In this document: one piece after another, positions 17,708-26,756 of the stretch
Numbering within the stretch: the stretch's first letter is position 1
Layout of the letters: every line of letters begins with the position of its first letter
Assembly (NCBI GenBank): GCA_004173475.1
Contig: SEBU01000002.1
Location: 62,001 to 126,000 of the forward strand
DNA: 64,000 nt
Direction of reading: 5' to 3'
Source: Gammaproteobacteria bacterium
GTDB taxonomy: Bacteria; Pseudomonadota; Gammaproteobacteria; Pseudomonadales; Cellvibrionaceae
Translations under genes and position numbers: made by a program
Notes under the pieces: model-generated
Database searches by the model: none
What the model was told of the DNA's origin: nothing
Seen by the model: the letters and a program-made list of their open reading frames with translations, nothing else

Positions 17708-18010
17708 GTGAACAGCGAGAATATTAAATCGAATCTTACTTCAAGCAGACATTGGTTGCGCTTGGTATTTATGCTGATATTTGCTGCGGTTTTACAGTTG
17801 GCCAGCATTCTTATGTGGGTGCTTGTTATAGCGCAATTTATTTTTTCTCTGTTTACTGGCCAAGACAACTTTCAATTGCGAAAATTTGGTCATGCATTAT
17901 CAATTTATATCTTTGATACTCTGAAGTTTTTGACCTACGCTAGTGAGGAAAAACCCTTTCCCTTTGCAGACTGGCCGTTAGTTGATGACGACGAGAATCC
18001 AGAGCGCTAG
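17708..18010 (+). CDS. DUF4389 membrane protein
   Basis: 100-residue protein beginning with GTG, two bases after gpsA. It has a hydrophobic hairpin (about residues 17-50: LVFMLIFAAVLQLASILMWVLVIAQFIFSLFTG) and the conserved DUF4389 end FGHALSIYIFDTLKFLTYASEEKPFPFADWP. The family has no established function; its frequent neighbourhood to gpsA/sixA suggests a membrane-related housekeeping role. Confidence 0.88.
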   Translation: MNSENIKSNLTSSRHWLRLVFMLIFAAVLQLASILMWVLVIAQFIFSLFTGQDNFQLRKFGHALSIYIFDTLKFLTYASEEKPFPFADWPLVDDDENPER

Positions 18011-18033
18011 GTAAAACTAACAGGTAAAAAGCC

Positions 18034-18510
18034 ATGCAGATTTTTGTATTGCGACACGGACAAGCTGAACCGCAACAGACAACGGATGAAGCGCGCAATC
18101 TAACTGAAAGAGGGCGTGCTGAGGTTTTTTCAAATATCGCTCGGTCAAGTGTCGACTTGCGCGAACTCAAAGAAATCTGGAGCAGCTCGCTTACAAGGGC
18201 GCAACAAACGGCGCATATTGTGCGTGATATTTTGTCAGCCCAAGGTTCTGATATCCTGATAAAAACAACAGATCTCATTGCCCCGGAAAGCGAGCCTTCA
18301 ATTTTATTCGAGTCTTTACAAAAGGCTAATTTACCCTCGGTTTTATTAGCGAGTCATCAACCATTTGTGGGGAAATTTTTGGATCTCTTGTGCGGTAAAC
18401 CACTTGGAACTTACTCAATGGATACGAGTTCACTTGCACTCGTTGAATGTGAAATTGTTGCAGCAGGTTGCGGTGAATTACGTTGGTTAAGACACGTTCA
18501 TGGACAATAA
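18034..18510 (+). CDS. sixA: Phosphohistidine phosphatase SixA
   Basis: 158-residue histidine phosphatase. The catalytic RHG motif is at residues 7-9 (VLRHGQAEP), arginine in SSSLTRAQQTA follows, and the second histidine lies in LASHQPFVGKFLDLLCG. E. coli SixA removes phosphate from the HPt domain of ArcB and from the nitrogen-PTS NPr. It overlaps the hydrolase gene by 11 bases. Confidence 0.9.
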   Translation: MQIFVLRHGQAEPQQTTDEARNLTERGRAEVFSNIARSSVDLRELKEIWSSSLTRAQQTAHIVRDILSAQGSDILIKTTDLIAPESEPSILFESLQKANLPSVLLASHQPFVGKFLDLLCGKPLGTYSMDTSSLALVECEIVAAGCGELRWLRHVHGQ

Positions 18511-19372
18511 GAAACCGGCTTATGAATTAGTATTCGAGGTTCAAGGAGTGCAATTCGCCGCGCAGGCGTGGGGTAATCCGAAGCATTTACCCGTTATGGC
18601 TCTGCACGGTTGGCTGGATAATTCCGCCAGTTTTTTTGCTTTGGCGCCATTGCTAAAAGATGTTTTTATTGTAGCTGTAGATCTGGCGGGCCATGGTCGC
18701 ACAGGACATCGTAAAACATCTTTACCTTACAATATCTGGGAAGACGTACCCGAAATATTTACAATTGCAGATCAATTAGGTTGGGAAAAATTTTCACTAC
18801 TGGGGCACTCCCGTGGCGCCATCATTTCAACCTTGGCCGCTGGTACTTTTCCTGAACGTATTGCACATGTGGCGCTCATCGAAGGAATGTTGCCCGATTT
18901 TAAATCGAGCGACGATACGCCCGCGCAATTAGCCTCGTCCATCGAGGGCATGAAAGCACAATTATCTAAAAAGTTAACACTTTATCCGAATCTCGCGACA
19001 GCTATAACCGCACGCGAACGTGGTATGTTTCCACTGAGTCATGATGCGGCAAAAGCAATCACAGAGCGCGGAATAAAGCGTGTGGAAAATAAATATCAAT
19101 GGAGCACTGACCAGCGACTTATGGTTCCTTCTGCGGTCAAATTTTTACCGGATCAGATGAAGGCTTTTATTAACCGTATTAAGTGTCCGATTTCGCTAGT
19201 GTTGGGGAAGCAGGGAATCCCAGAGCTTTTTCCGGACTTCGTTGATACTGTAAAAAAATATCCACAAATTAACCTTTCAATTTTGTCTGGTGGGCACCAT
19301 CTACACATGGAGCGAGAGGTGGAAGAAGTTGCCGCCATATTTAATCCTTTTTTTGCATCAGAAATTAAATGA
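18500..19372 (+). CDS. Alpha/beta-hydrolase fold protein
   Basis: 290 residues with an HGWLD oxyanion-hole motif (36-40), nucleophile elbow GHSRG with Ser104, and a C-terminal histidine in GGHHLHME (about 270). It is cytoplasmic, with no signal peptide. It resembles the serine hydrolases, often labelled lipase/esterase, that sit near gpsA and sixA in pseudomonads. The substrate is unknown. It overlaps sixA by 11 bases and the next gene by 4, so translational coupling is likely. Confidence 0.87.
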   Translation: MDNKKPAYELVFEVQGVQFAAQAWGNPKHLPVMALHGWLDNSASFFALAPLLKDVFIVAVDLAGHGRTGHRKTSLPYNIWEDVPEIFTIADQLGWEKFSLLGHSRGAIISTLAAGTFPERIAHVALIEGMLPDFKSSDDTPAQLASSIEGMKAQLSKKLTLYPNLATAITARERGMFPLSHDAAKAITERGIKRVENKYQWSTDQRLMVPSAVKFLPDQMKAFINRIKCPISLVLGKQGIPELFPDFVDTVKKYPQINLSILSGGHHLHMEREVEEVAAIFNPFFASEIK

Positions 19373-20286
19373 AATACATAATTTGTATAATGGCATTATT
19401 AAGCATCGCTTTTTCAGCTGAGGGTGCTGACCTTAAATTGCAGCCTTACCCAAACGCGCGCGAAGTCTTTCACGCCACATCTCAGGAGAGCAGTTTCTTA
19501 TTGGCCTTAGGTAGTTACAAAAAAGTTGATAGTAATTGGATCGTTGATAGATCCCAACATTTAAGCGGCGACCTTCATAGATTCACCTACGAACTTCCTG
19601 CTGATCACAATGCGGAAACCGGCTTTTTGTTTTTTAAAGAACAGCTTGATAAATATAATTTGCGCGAACTTTTTCACTGCAAAGCGCGCGATTGCGGAAC
19701 GAGCAATAGTTGGGCAAATAATCATTTTAAAATTATTCAGTTGTACGGATTGGATCAATATCAATTCTACGGTGCCTATGAAATCACCAATGCGGATGAC
19801 AAGCCTTTTTACGTAGTGCTCTACGCTGTGATGCGTGGAAACAAGCGTGCGTATGTGCAGCTAGATATATTGCACGCCAATAAAGTGAACGAATTTGGTG
19901 TTGCATCCAGCCCTGAAACATTGCGCAAATTGTTAAACACGAACGGCTATTTTGTGTTTCCAGATTTTGTAAGTAAGGATTCCCAAGGCAGTTTGCATTT
20001 GCAAGTTAAGCAAGCCCACATTCAAGCACTGATGAGTTTACTAACGCTTGAACCAGGGTTAAGACTTGCATTGGTGGGTCATGATTATTCGGCGGCGACT
20101 ATTGCACAGCAACAAATTGAATCGCAAAAAAATGCAGAGCAAATTAAAGCGGCCTTAGTGAGTGTAGGCGTGGACGCGAAGCGAATTCAAACTTACGGTA
20201 TCGGCAGTTTGGCGCCTGCAGGTAGGGGTGACAGAAATGCACGAGTGGAAGTGGTTAAAATTATTGAGCCTGGCAGTAAGAAGTAA
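19369..20286 (+). CDS. DUF4892 protein with C-terminal OmpA-like domain
   Basis: 305 residues with a signal peptide (about 1-19, ending SAEG/A). The middle part is DUF4892-like (about 25-190, including FHCKARDCGTSNSWANN with a likely disulfide). An OmpA-like peptidoglycan-associated domain follows (about 195-295), ending VGVDAKRIQTYGIGSLAPAGRGDRNARVEV. It is probably periplasmic or outer-membrane associated and bound to peptidoglycan. The start overlaps the previous stop (ATGA), and a terminator follows 17 bases after its stop. Confidence 0.85.
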   Translation: MKYIICIMALLSIAFSAEGADLKLQPYPNAREVFHATSQESSFLLALGSYKKVDSNWIVDRSQHLSGDLHRFTYELPADHNAETGFLFFKEQLDKYNLRELFHCKARDCGTSNSWANNHFKIIQLYGLDQYQFYGAYEITNADDKPFYVVLYAVMRGNKRAYVQLDILHANKVNEFGVASSPETLRKLLNTNGYFVFPDFVSKDSQGSLHLQVKQAHIQALMSLLTLEPGLRLALVGHDYSAATIAQQQIESQKNAEQIKAALVSVGVDAKRIQTYGIGSLAPAGRGDRNARVEVVKIIEPGSKK

Positions 20287-20302
20287 AGAAGTCTAACAAA
20301 AT

Positions 20303-20332
20303 AAAAATGGACCTGAGAGGTCCATTTTTTTT
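20303..20332. terminator. Bidirectional intrinsic terminator
   Basis: A 12-bp perfect stem (20303-20314 with 20318-20329) has a 3-base loop, an A-run on the left and a T-run on the right. It lies between the convergent OmpA-like gene and folE and can serve both. Confidence 0.9.
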
Positions 20333-20344
20333 AGCGGTGATAAA

Positions 20345-20884
20345 TTAACTAACCAGCGATAAAAATTCCATTCTGGTTGCTTGGTTGCTCCTGAAGGTTC
20401 CTAGCATAGCTGAAGTCTTCATGGAGGAATTCTGTTTTTCCACCCCACGCATCATCATGCACATATGTTTAGCCTCAATGATCACTCCCACGCCGCTGGC
20501 GCCGGTGATTTTCAATATTGATTCAGCAACTTGTGTTGTAAGTTGCTCCTGGATCTGTAGGCGGCGCGCATACATATCCACGATACGAGCAATTTTGGAT
20601 AAACCTACGACTTTACCGGTTGGAATATAAGCAACATGTGCTTTGCCGATAAAAGGGAGTAAGTGGTGCTCGCACATTGAATACAATTCAATGTCCTTTA
20701 CCAAAATCATTTCACTAGAATCTGACGGGAAGAGAGCCCCGTTTACTATTTCTTCGAGGGTCTGGTTGTAGCCACGGGTTAAAAATTGAAAGGCTTTGGC
20801 GGCGCGTTCCGGTGTATCTTGCAGACCAGGTCGGTTCACATCTTCACCGATGCTGGAAATAATGCTCGCAAAATGTTCTTTCAT
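20345..20884 (-). CDS. folE: GTP cyclohydrolase I FolE
   Basis: 179 residues. Converts GTP to dihydroneopterin triphosphate, the first step of tetrahydrofolate synthesis. Zinc ligands are visible: Cys71 and His74 in MCEHHLLPF, and Cys142 in [13 protein letters not shown]. The catalytic and tunnel-fold motifs [24 protein letters not shown] are intact. ATG 20884 is preceded by GAGG at good spacing; an upstream in-frame codon is less likely. With folD and pabB in the window it contributes to folate supply, though the genes are not linked. Confidence 0.95.
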   Translation of the reverse strand: MKEHFASIISSIGEDVNRPGLQDTPERAAKAFQFLTRGYNQTLEEIVNGALFPSDSSEMILVKDIELYSMCEHHLLPFIGKAHVAYIPTGKVVGLSKIARIVDMYARRLQIQEQLTTQVAESILKITGASGVGVIIEAKHMCMMMRGVEKQNSSMKTSAMLGTFRSNQATRMEFLSLVS

Positions 20885-21047
20885 GATGTCCTCAAATAGC
20901 AATGTGGCTGCGATGGGCCGCAGCTAATTTCAGTCGCGCATTTTAGCCTGTAACCGGGCTCGTTGACGAACATGATTTAAGAATCTTTTAAATAATTACT
21001 ATCGACGAGTTAGAATAGCCTCTCGAATTTTCCATTGAGCCACGATT

Positions 21048-21956
21048 ATGTCAGCATCGACCAAAACCATTCATGATGAATTATTCACCATCCGCGATTT
21101 TATTCGGTGGGGTGCGAGTGAATTCAATGCTGCAAAACTTTATTTTGGGCATGGTACTGAAAATGCGTGGGATGAAGCAGAGCAGCTGGTTTTGCACGCC
21201 ATTAATCTTACACCGCCCTTGGCAGATGAGTGGCTAGGTTCACGATTAACATTAAGTGAGCGCGAGCGCGTGATCAATAATTTGCAGCGTCGTGTTAATG
21301 AAAGAATTCCGGCGGCTTATATTACCGGGCAAGCTTGGTTCGCCGGTTTGCCTTTTAAGGTGGATGAGCGCGTGTTAGTGCCGCGCTCGCCGATAGGTGA
21401 ACTTATCGAGAAGCAATTTCATCCTTGGCTCTCAAAGGAACCAGCGCGCATTCTGGATTTATGCACTGGCAGTGGATGCATTGGGATTGCGTGCGCCTAC
21501 GCATTCCCAGATGCAGAGATTCAACTGAGCGATATATCTTTTGACGCGCTAGAGGTTGCCGAAGAAAATATTCAGCGACATAATTTGGAGGATCGAATCT
21601 TTGCAATTCAATCCGATTTGTTTGTAAATCTTTCAGGCCAAAAATTTGATCTCATCGTTTCCAATCCTCCTTATGTAGACGCGGAGGATTTAGCCAGCAT
21701 GCCAGACGAATATCATGCAGAACCTGAAATTGGTTTAGGGTCAGGTGATGACGGTTTGGATTTTACGCGCCGGTTACTTAATGAGGTGGCCGACTATCTG
21801 ACGGATGATGGCGTTCTAATTGTAGAAGTGGGTAATTCGTGGGTCGCGCTCGACGCAGCGTACCCTGATTTGCCTTTTACCTGGATTGAATTTGAGCGCG
21901 GCGGTCATGGCGTTTTTATGTTAAAAAAAGCGGATTTGCTGCAGTTAAGCAATTAG
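21048..21956 (+). CDS. prmB: Ribosomal protein uL3 glutamine N5-methyltransferase PrmB
   Basis: 302 residues. SAM-dependent methyltransferase of the HemK/PrmA-C group that modifies a glutamine in ribosomal protein L3. SAM motif [14 protein letters not shown] is at about 135-148, and the catalytic motif SNPPY at 205-209. The N-terminal helical domain ([30 protein letters not shown]) is diagnostic for PrmB rather than PrmC. In relatives prmB lies close to aroC; here one inverted gene stands between them. Confidence 0.94.
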   Translation: MSASTKTIHDELFTIRDFIRWGASEFNAAKLYFGHGTENAWDEAEQLVLHAINLTPPLADEWLGSRLTLSERERVINNLQRRVNERIPAAYITGQAWFAGLPFKVDERVLVPRSPIGELIEKQFHPWLSKEPARILDLCTGSGCIGIACAYAFPDAEIQLSDISFDALEVAEENIQRHNLEDRIFAIQSDLFVNLSGQKFDLIVSNPPYVDAEDLASMPDEYHAEPEIGLGSGDDGLDFTRRLLNEVADYLTDDGVLIVEVGNSWVALDAAYPDLPFTWIEFERGGHGVFMLKKADLLQLSN

Positions 21957-22080
21957 TGGATTAAACAACTTGGTATTTCTTGTCTTTTTGCGAGACCTAA
22001 TTAGTTGGGAGTCGTCCTCGAAGGAATTTAGCGGCTGGCGCATAAGGCGTATCTATTTCCAGCGTCAATGAATCACCTGC

Positions 22081-22098
22081 GGGGGATGACAATCCCCC
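22081..22098. terminator. Candidate terminator hairpin after prmB
   Basis: A 7-bp stem of GGGGGAT with ATCCCCC and a 4-base loop lies between the convergent prmB and esterase genes. On the + strand it is followed by an A-rich, then T-rich stretch rather than a clean T-run, so termination strength is uncertain. Confidence 0.4.
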
Positions 22099-22114
22099 TA
22101 AAAAATTTTAATAA

Positions 22115-23101
22115 TTAATTTAATGTTTTTGTATTATCGCGCCACATCCAGCGCAAAATTTCTGGTAGCAAACTGCCGCCATGCTGATCGGAGTGGCCAC
22201 CTTCACCCCAAATGTGATTGATTTGATAGCGTGGGCCTTTGTCGCCAAGCTTATCCGCGTTAGCGTTTGCCCATTCCAGTGAAGACAACATTTGTTGATT
22301 TGCTAGAAACCAATTTCCGTGTTCGTTGTTGATATCATTACTTCCATCTTGTAAAAAAATTTGCATAGGGCGAGTGGGGGATTTGCGAATTAAACCAGGA
22401 TACAAATCGCCGCCGGGCGTAAATGGCTTATCGACGGTTGCAGGTTGGTAACCAATGGATGTGTAGCTGCCAATCATGCTGATAACCTTACGAAACTGAT
22501 CAGGACGATGCCAGGCTACGGTGAAGGCGCAAATGGCTCCGCTGCTGGTGCCACCAATAATATGATCATCCGGATTACTACTGTACGAATATTTTTTTGC
22601 AACTTCTGGTAAAAGTTCATCAATTAAAAAGTGTGAATAATCATCGCCGAGGTCATCGTATTCTTGTGCGCGATGGTCTGGATTCGACATGCCCAAATTA
22701 TCGGGGTAATGCTCGCTTAAATTTCCAGGTGTAATAAATACTCCGAGCGTAGATGGAATTACTTTTTGATAAATCAAATTATCAAGCACTTGTGGCACAC
22801 GTAATGAACCGGAAGGATTTGTTGCGCGTTGGCCATCATGAAACACTAATAATGCAGGTTTTGTTTTCGCCTTGGCCTTGTAGTTTGCGGGCACATAAAT
22901 CCAGTAGCGTCGCACTGTGCCAGCGAAAACTTTGCTGTGAAACTCGAAAGGTCCTTCAAGTTTTCCCTTGGGCACCTTGGGTTGCGGTAGTGAGTCTTGT
23001 GTCAGTGCGTATTCAGCAGGAACGAGATTTGTTTCATTCGCCAGGCAAAAGCAGCTAGCCAGCCAAGTTGATAATAGAAGCGCTGTGTATTTTTTCATCA
23101 T
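22115..23101 (-). CDS. Carbohydrate esterase family 1-like lipoprotein
   Basis: 328 residues, alpha/beta-hydrolase of the enterochelin esterase/feruloyl esterase (CE1, esterase D) group. The N-terminus MMKKYTALLLSTWLASC has a lipobox (LASC, Cys17), so it is probably an envelope lipoprotein. Nucleophile Ser186 is in GGTSSGA; the likely catalytic histidine is in GEGGHSDQHGG near residue 307, and an acid in LQDGSNDIN. Residues RRYWIYVPANYKAKAKTKPALLVFHDGQ match the family start. In a polysaccharide degrader it may remove acyl groups from cell-wall polymers; the substrate is inferred. Confidence 0.85.
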   Translation of the reverse strand: MMKKYTALLLSTWLASCFCLANETNLVPAEYALTQDSLPQPKVPKGKLEGPFEFHSKVFAGTVRRYWIYVPANYKAKAKTKPALLVFHDGQRATNPSGSLRVPQVLDNLIYQKVIPSTLGVFITPGNLSEHYPDNLGMSNPDHRAQEYDDLGDDYSHFLIDELLPEVAKKYSYSSNPDDHIIGGTSSGAICAFTVAWHRPDQFRKVISMIGSYTSIGYQPATVDKPFTPGGDLYPGLIRKSPTRPMQIFLQDGSNDINNEHGNWFLANQQMLSSLEWANANADKLGDKGPRYQINHIWGEGGHSDQHGGSLLPEILRWMWRDNTKTLN

Positions 23102-23281
23102 AATATTTACCTTATTGCTTTATTATCGTTACGCTGCGTTATTTGAGTGGGTGATTTATAGCACACAACTGTCTGTGAGCTTAAGAGCGTGCATGTAAAA
23201 CTATGTTTAGTTCACGTATAATCACGCCACTTTTTACGATTGCGCGCTATCTCGTCACTTATCATCCGGGTTGGAATCAAC

Positions 23282-24382
23282 ATGTCTGGCAACACTTACG
23301 GTAAATTATTCACGGTAACCACCTTTGGTGAAAGTCACGGGCTTGCCCTTGGTGCGATTGTTGATGGATGTCCGCCGGGTCTGGAGTTAACCGAGGAAGA
23401 TTTGCAAATCGATTTGGATCGACGCAAACCTGGCACTTCACGTTACACCACGCAGCGCCGTGAAGATGATCTTGTTAAAATTTTATCGGGAGTGTTCGAA
23501 GGAAAAACTACCGGCACGCCTATAGGTTTAATGATTGAAAATACCGACCAGCGTTCAAAAGATTACGCCAATATCAAAGATCAATTTCGTCCCGCCCATG
23601 CTGATTACACCTACATGCAAAAATATGGTGTGCGCGATTATCGTGGTGGTGGCCGTTCCTCTGCTCGCGAAACTGCCGTGCGTGTTGCAGCAGGTGCAAT
23701 TGCAAAAAAATATTTGAAAACTTTTTACGGAATTGAAGTGCGCGGTTATTTGTCGCAATTAGGCCCTATTAAAATTGAAACTGTCGATTGGGATCAGGTT
23801 GAGCAAAATCCATTTTTTTGTCCCGATGCAAATAAGGTTCCTGAAATGGAAGCTTTTATGCAAGCACTCAACAAAGAAGGCGATTCCATTGGTGCAAAAA
23901 TTACAGTGGTTGCGACGAATGTTCCGCCCGGTTTGGGTGAACCCATTTTTGATCGTCTCGATGCAGAAATTGCGCATGCACTTATGAGCATTAATGCCGT
24001 TAAAGGTGTGGAAATTGGTGAAGGTTTTGGTGCGGTTGAACAGCGTGGTAGCAAGCACCGTGATGAAATAACGCCACAAGGATTTTTATCCAATAATGCG
24101 GGGGGAATTCTCGGTGGAATTTCATCTGGGCAAGATATTATTGCGAATCTTGCGTTAAAACCCACGTCAAGTTTGCACATTCCGGGTCGCAGTGTGGATG
24201 TTCACGGTAACGCAGTGGAAGTGACCACCAAAGGTCGTCACGACCCCTGTGTCGGTATTCGCGCAACACCAATTGCTGAAGCTATGCTTGCGTTAGTGTT
24301 GATGGATCATATGCTGCGTCACCGCGGTCAAAACGGCGCTGTTAAGCATTCTATTCCCGTAATTCCCGCTACTGTTAAATAA
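23282..24382 (+). CDS. aroC: Chorismate synthase
   Basis: 366 residues. Flavin-dependent last step of the shikimate pathway, EPSP to chorismate. The signatures are clear: [20 protein letters not shown] at the start, [22 protein letters not shown] in the middle, and [15 protein letters not shown] near the end. ATG 23282 fits family starts; a longer in-frame reading from 23240 does not. A TATAAT at 23217-23222 may be its -10 element. Chorismate also feeds pabB at the other end of the window. Confidence 0.97.
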   Translation: MSGNTYGKLFTVTTFGESHGLALGAIVDGCPPGLELTEEDLQIDLDRRKPGTSRYTTQRREDDLVKILSGVFEGKTTGTPIGLMIENTDQRSKDYANIKDQFRPAHADYTYMQKYGVRDYRGGGRSSARETAVRVAAGAIAKKYLKTFYGIEVRGYLSQLGPIKIETVDWDQVEQNPFFCPDANKVPEMEAFMQALNKEGDSIGAKITVVATNVPPGLGEPIFDRLDAEIAHALMSINAVKGVEIGEGFGAVEQRGSKHRDEITPQGFLSNNAGGILGGISSGQDIIANLALKPTSSLHIPGRSVDVHGNAVEVTTKGRHDPCVGIRATPIAEAMLALVLMDHMLRHRGQNGAVKHSIPVIPATVK

Positions 24383-24516
24383 TTCCAGCGAGTCAGGGAT
24401 GATTCCGTTGTGCCAGTGGGTTTACTCGTGAAATCTATTTAGGTATTTCAAATCTGTCACCTACAAACCTTTATTTCACAGCGCAATAATCTTGAGCTGT
24501 CTTGTCAAATTCATCT

Positions 24517-25695
24517 ATGTCCAGCGCACTGACTTCCGCATCGCAACTTCCTTACTGGCGTCTTTCCAGTTTTTATTTTTTCTATTTTGCGGTCGTAGGT
24601 TCTTTGACGCCTTACTGGGGCGTTTATTTAAAATCACTTGGCTACAGCTCAAAAGATGTCGGCGTCATAGGCGCAATTATTCTCGGTACTCGAATAATCG
24701 CGCCCAATTTCTGGGGCTGGCTCGCCGATAAAACCCAGCGGCGTTTGCGTATTATTCATTTGGGTAGCGCAATAGCATTTGTTTGCTTTGCGGGTGTTTT
24801 ACTCAGTCAGCGCTACTACTGGTTGATTCTGGTTATTAGTTGTTACACATTTTTTTGGCACGCCGTGTTACCGCAATTTGAAGTTATCACGCTCGCCTAT
24901 TTAAAAGGGCAGCATGAACGCTACGGTCAAATTCGTTTGTGGGGCTCCATTGGTTTTATGGCAGCTGTCGTGGGCTTGGGTTGGCTGTTCGATTTTTTAT
25001 CGCTTCAACTTTTACCCCTGGTTATCTTAAGTTTTCTGGCTTTAATTTGGCTATCCAGTTTTTCGTTGAGTGAAGCGGTAGTTGATAAGCCCGTCGGCGA
25101 CTCTGCAGGCTTTTTAAAATTGGTTTGCCAGCCTGTAATGATAAGTTTTTTAGTGGCGAGCTTTTTATTGCAGATTAGCCATGGCCCTTACTACACGTTT
25201 TACAGTTTATATTTAACTGAAAACTACGGTTATAGCAGTACCGCCACTGGTCTATTGTGGGCTTTGGGCGTGCTGGCAGAGGTCGTTATTTTTATCTTTA
25301 TGCCAAAAATATTGCAGCGGTTTGATGTTAGATATTTATTGTTAGTTACCTTCGCTCTTACGGCAGCTCGCTGGCTTCTGATTGGTTATTGTGCGCAATG
25401 GTTATGGGTGCTGTTATTTGCACAGTTGCTGCATGCATTTAGTTTTGGTGTCGCTCACGCGGCCTCTATAGAAATTGTTCGAACCAAATTTATCGGTGGG
25501 CATCAGGGGCAAGGGCAAGCGCTGTATAGTTCTCTTGGGTTTGGGGCCGGTGGCGCTACAGGTGCGCTGATAGGTGCGTTTGTTTGGGATTACAGCGCCG
25601 CACTAACATTTTTAATTTCCAGTGTCGCAGCAGTGTTGGGCTTCATCATTCTGTTTTTTGGATTACACTTGTATAAGTTAGATTCACGCCCATAA
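24517..25695 (+). CDS. MFS transporter (HcaT/MFS_1-like)
   Basis: About 392 residues with twelve predicted membrane segments. The N-terminal GSLTPYWGVYLKSLGYSSKDVG and APNFWGWLADKTQRRLRII carry the MFS loop 2-3 signature of the MFS_1-like (HcaT/LacY-like) subfamily, and IRLWGSIGF is typical of it. The substrate is unknown. An MFS gene after aroC is also seen in Pseudomonas. ATG 24517 is given; TTG 24502 is a possible earlier start with a weak GAG upstream. Confidence 0.88.
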   Translation: MSSALTSASQLPYWRLSSFYFFYFAVVGSLTPYWGVYLKSLGYSSKDVGVIGAIILGTRIIAPNFWGWLADKTQRRLRIIHLGSAIAFVCFAGVLLSQRYYWLILVISCYTFFWHAVLPQFEVITLAYLKGQHERYGQIRLWGSIGFMAAVVGLGWLFDFLSLQLLPLVILSFLALIWLSSFSLSEAVVDKPVGDSAGFLKLVCQPVMISFLVASFLLQISHGPYYTFYSLYLTENYGYSSTATGLLWALGVLAEVVIFIFMPKILQRFDVRYLLLVTFALTAARWLLIGYCAQWLWVLLFAQLLHAFSFGVAHAASIEIVRTKFIGGHQGQGQALYSSLGFGAGGATGALIGAFVWDYSAALTFLISSVAAVLGFIILFFGLHLYKLDSRP

Positions 25696-25721
25696 GTTTT
25701 ACTGAAAACCCGAGCTACGTC

Positions 25722-26492
25722 ATGCAAAATTTAACAGTTGCTGTTGTTCAGCAAGAAATTATCCCCAATAATCCGCAGCAAAATCTCGCTACTTTTAGTC
25801 GCGCTCTAAGCAACCTGAAAAACTGTGACTTGATAGCCTTGCCTGAGGTTTTCACGACGGGTTTTTGCGCGAATGCACGTAATTTTGCGGAGTACGTGGA
25901 TGGCACGGCCTACACTTGGATGGCAGATCACGCTAAACAATTAAGTGCTGTAATTACGGGTAGCCTGGTTGTTAAGGAAGGCGATACTTATTTTAATCGT
26001 ATGGTGTGGATGCGTCCCGATGGTACTTACACGCATTACGACAAGCGTCATTTGTTTCGCATGGGCGGGGAGCACACGCGTTATCAATGCGGTACAGAAC
26101 GAATCATTGTAGAAGTTAAAGGGTGGCGGGTTTTACCACTGGTTTGTTACGACTTGCGATTTCCTGTCTGGAGCCGCAATCGTGATGACTACGATATGGC
26201 GATTTATGTCGCCAATTGGCCAAGCGCGCGTGCCCTGCATTGGAATCGTCTGCTGCAAGCACGTGCCATCGAAAACCAGGCCTACGTCGTTGGAGTGAAT
26301 AGGGTAGGTATGGACGAGGTTCACCAGCATTATGTTGGCGACTCAGCAATTTACGGCCCCGCTGGGGAGGTAATTGTACATTCCCAGGAACCAGGTAGTT
26401 TTTTTGCAGAATTGTATGGCGATAAATTACAGGAATATCGCGAAAAATTCCCCGCTTATATGGATGCTGACGACTTCGAATTAAAAATCTAA
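25722..26492 (+). CDS. yafV: Omega-amidase / nitrilase-superfamily protein (YafV type)
   Basis: 256 residues, nitrilase superfamily. The catalytic triad is complete: Glu42 (LPEVF), Lys108 (YDKRHLF) and Cys142 (LVCYDLRFP). The FTTGFCANA and MGGEHTRY blocks match YafV/Nit2-like omega-amidases, which hydrolyse 2-oxoglutaramate and related amides as metabolite repair. It starts 26 bases after the MFS gene stop and is followed by a terminator. Confidence 0.9.
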   Translation: MQNLTVAVVQQEIIPNNPQQNLATFSRALSNLKNCDLIALPEVFTTGFCANARNFAEYVDGTAYTWMADHAKQLSAVITGSLVVKEGDTYFNRMVWMRPDGTYTHYDKRHLFRMGGEHTRYQCGTERIIVEVKGWRVLPLVCYDLRFPVWSRNRDDYDMAIYVANWPSARALHWNRLLQARAIENQAYVVGVNRVGMDEVHQHYVGDSAIYGPAGEVIVHSQEPGSFFAELYGDKLQEYREKFPAYMDADDFELKI

Positions 26493-26510
26493 ACCCTCGG
26501 GGCACTAAAT

Positions 26511-26542
26511 AAAAAAAGAGCATTGAAGTTGCTCTTTTTTTT
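26511..26542 (+). terminator. Intrinsic terminator after the omega-amidase gene
   Basis: A 12-bp stem made of an A-run plus GAGCA (26511-26522) pairs with TGCTC plus a T-run (26530-26541), with a 7-base loop. Confidence 0.88.
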
Positions 26543-26719
26543 CACCAAAAATTCGCGCTCGTTAAGATCTAATTGAATCAAACATTTAATCAAGTTTGTC
26601 CATCTTCGGTCGGGATTTAATTTGCGCTGCGAAAAAATAATTCTTCGCAGTTAAATACAAAAAGCTTAGTTTTTTTATTGGTATTGCGGTTATTTGGTGA
26701 ACTAACTTTTTTTATTTTG

Positions 26720-26748
26720 AGCGACCCAATAAATGAGTCGCTTTTTTT
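26720..26748 (+). terminator. Second plus-strand terminator-like hairpin
   Basis: A 6-bp stem AGCGAC/GTCGCT (26720-26725 with 26737-26742) is followed by seven Ts on the + strand. The adjacent pgm gene is on the minus strand, where no T-run follows, so this does not serve pgm. It may end a small transcript that starts after the previous terminator. Confidence 0.55.
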
Positions 26749-26756
26749 GCTCCAAC

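Noticed and set aside
23759-24180. Overlapping minus-strand open frames of 106 and 128 codons inside aroC
   Set aside because: Both are antisense to intact aroC coding sequence, with no ribosome site or domain.
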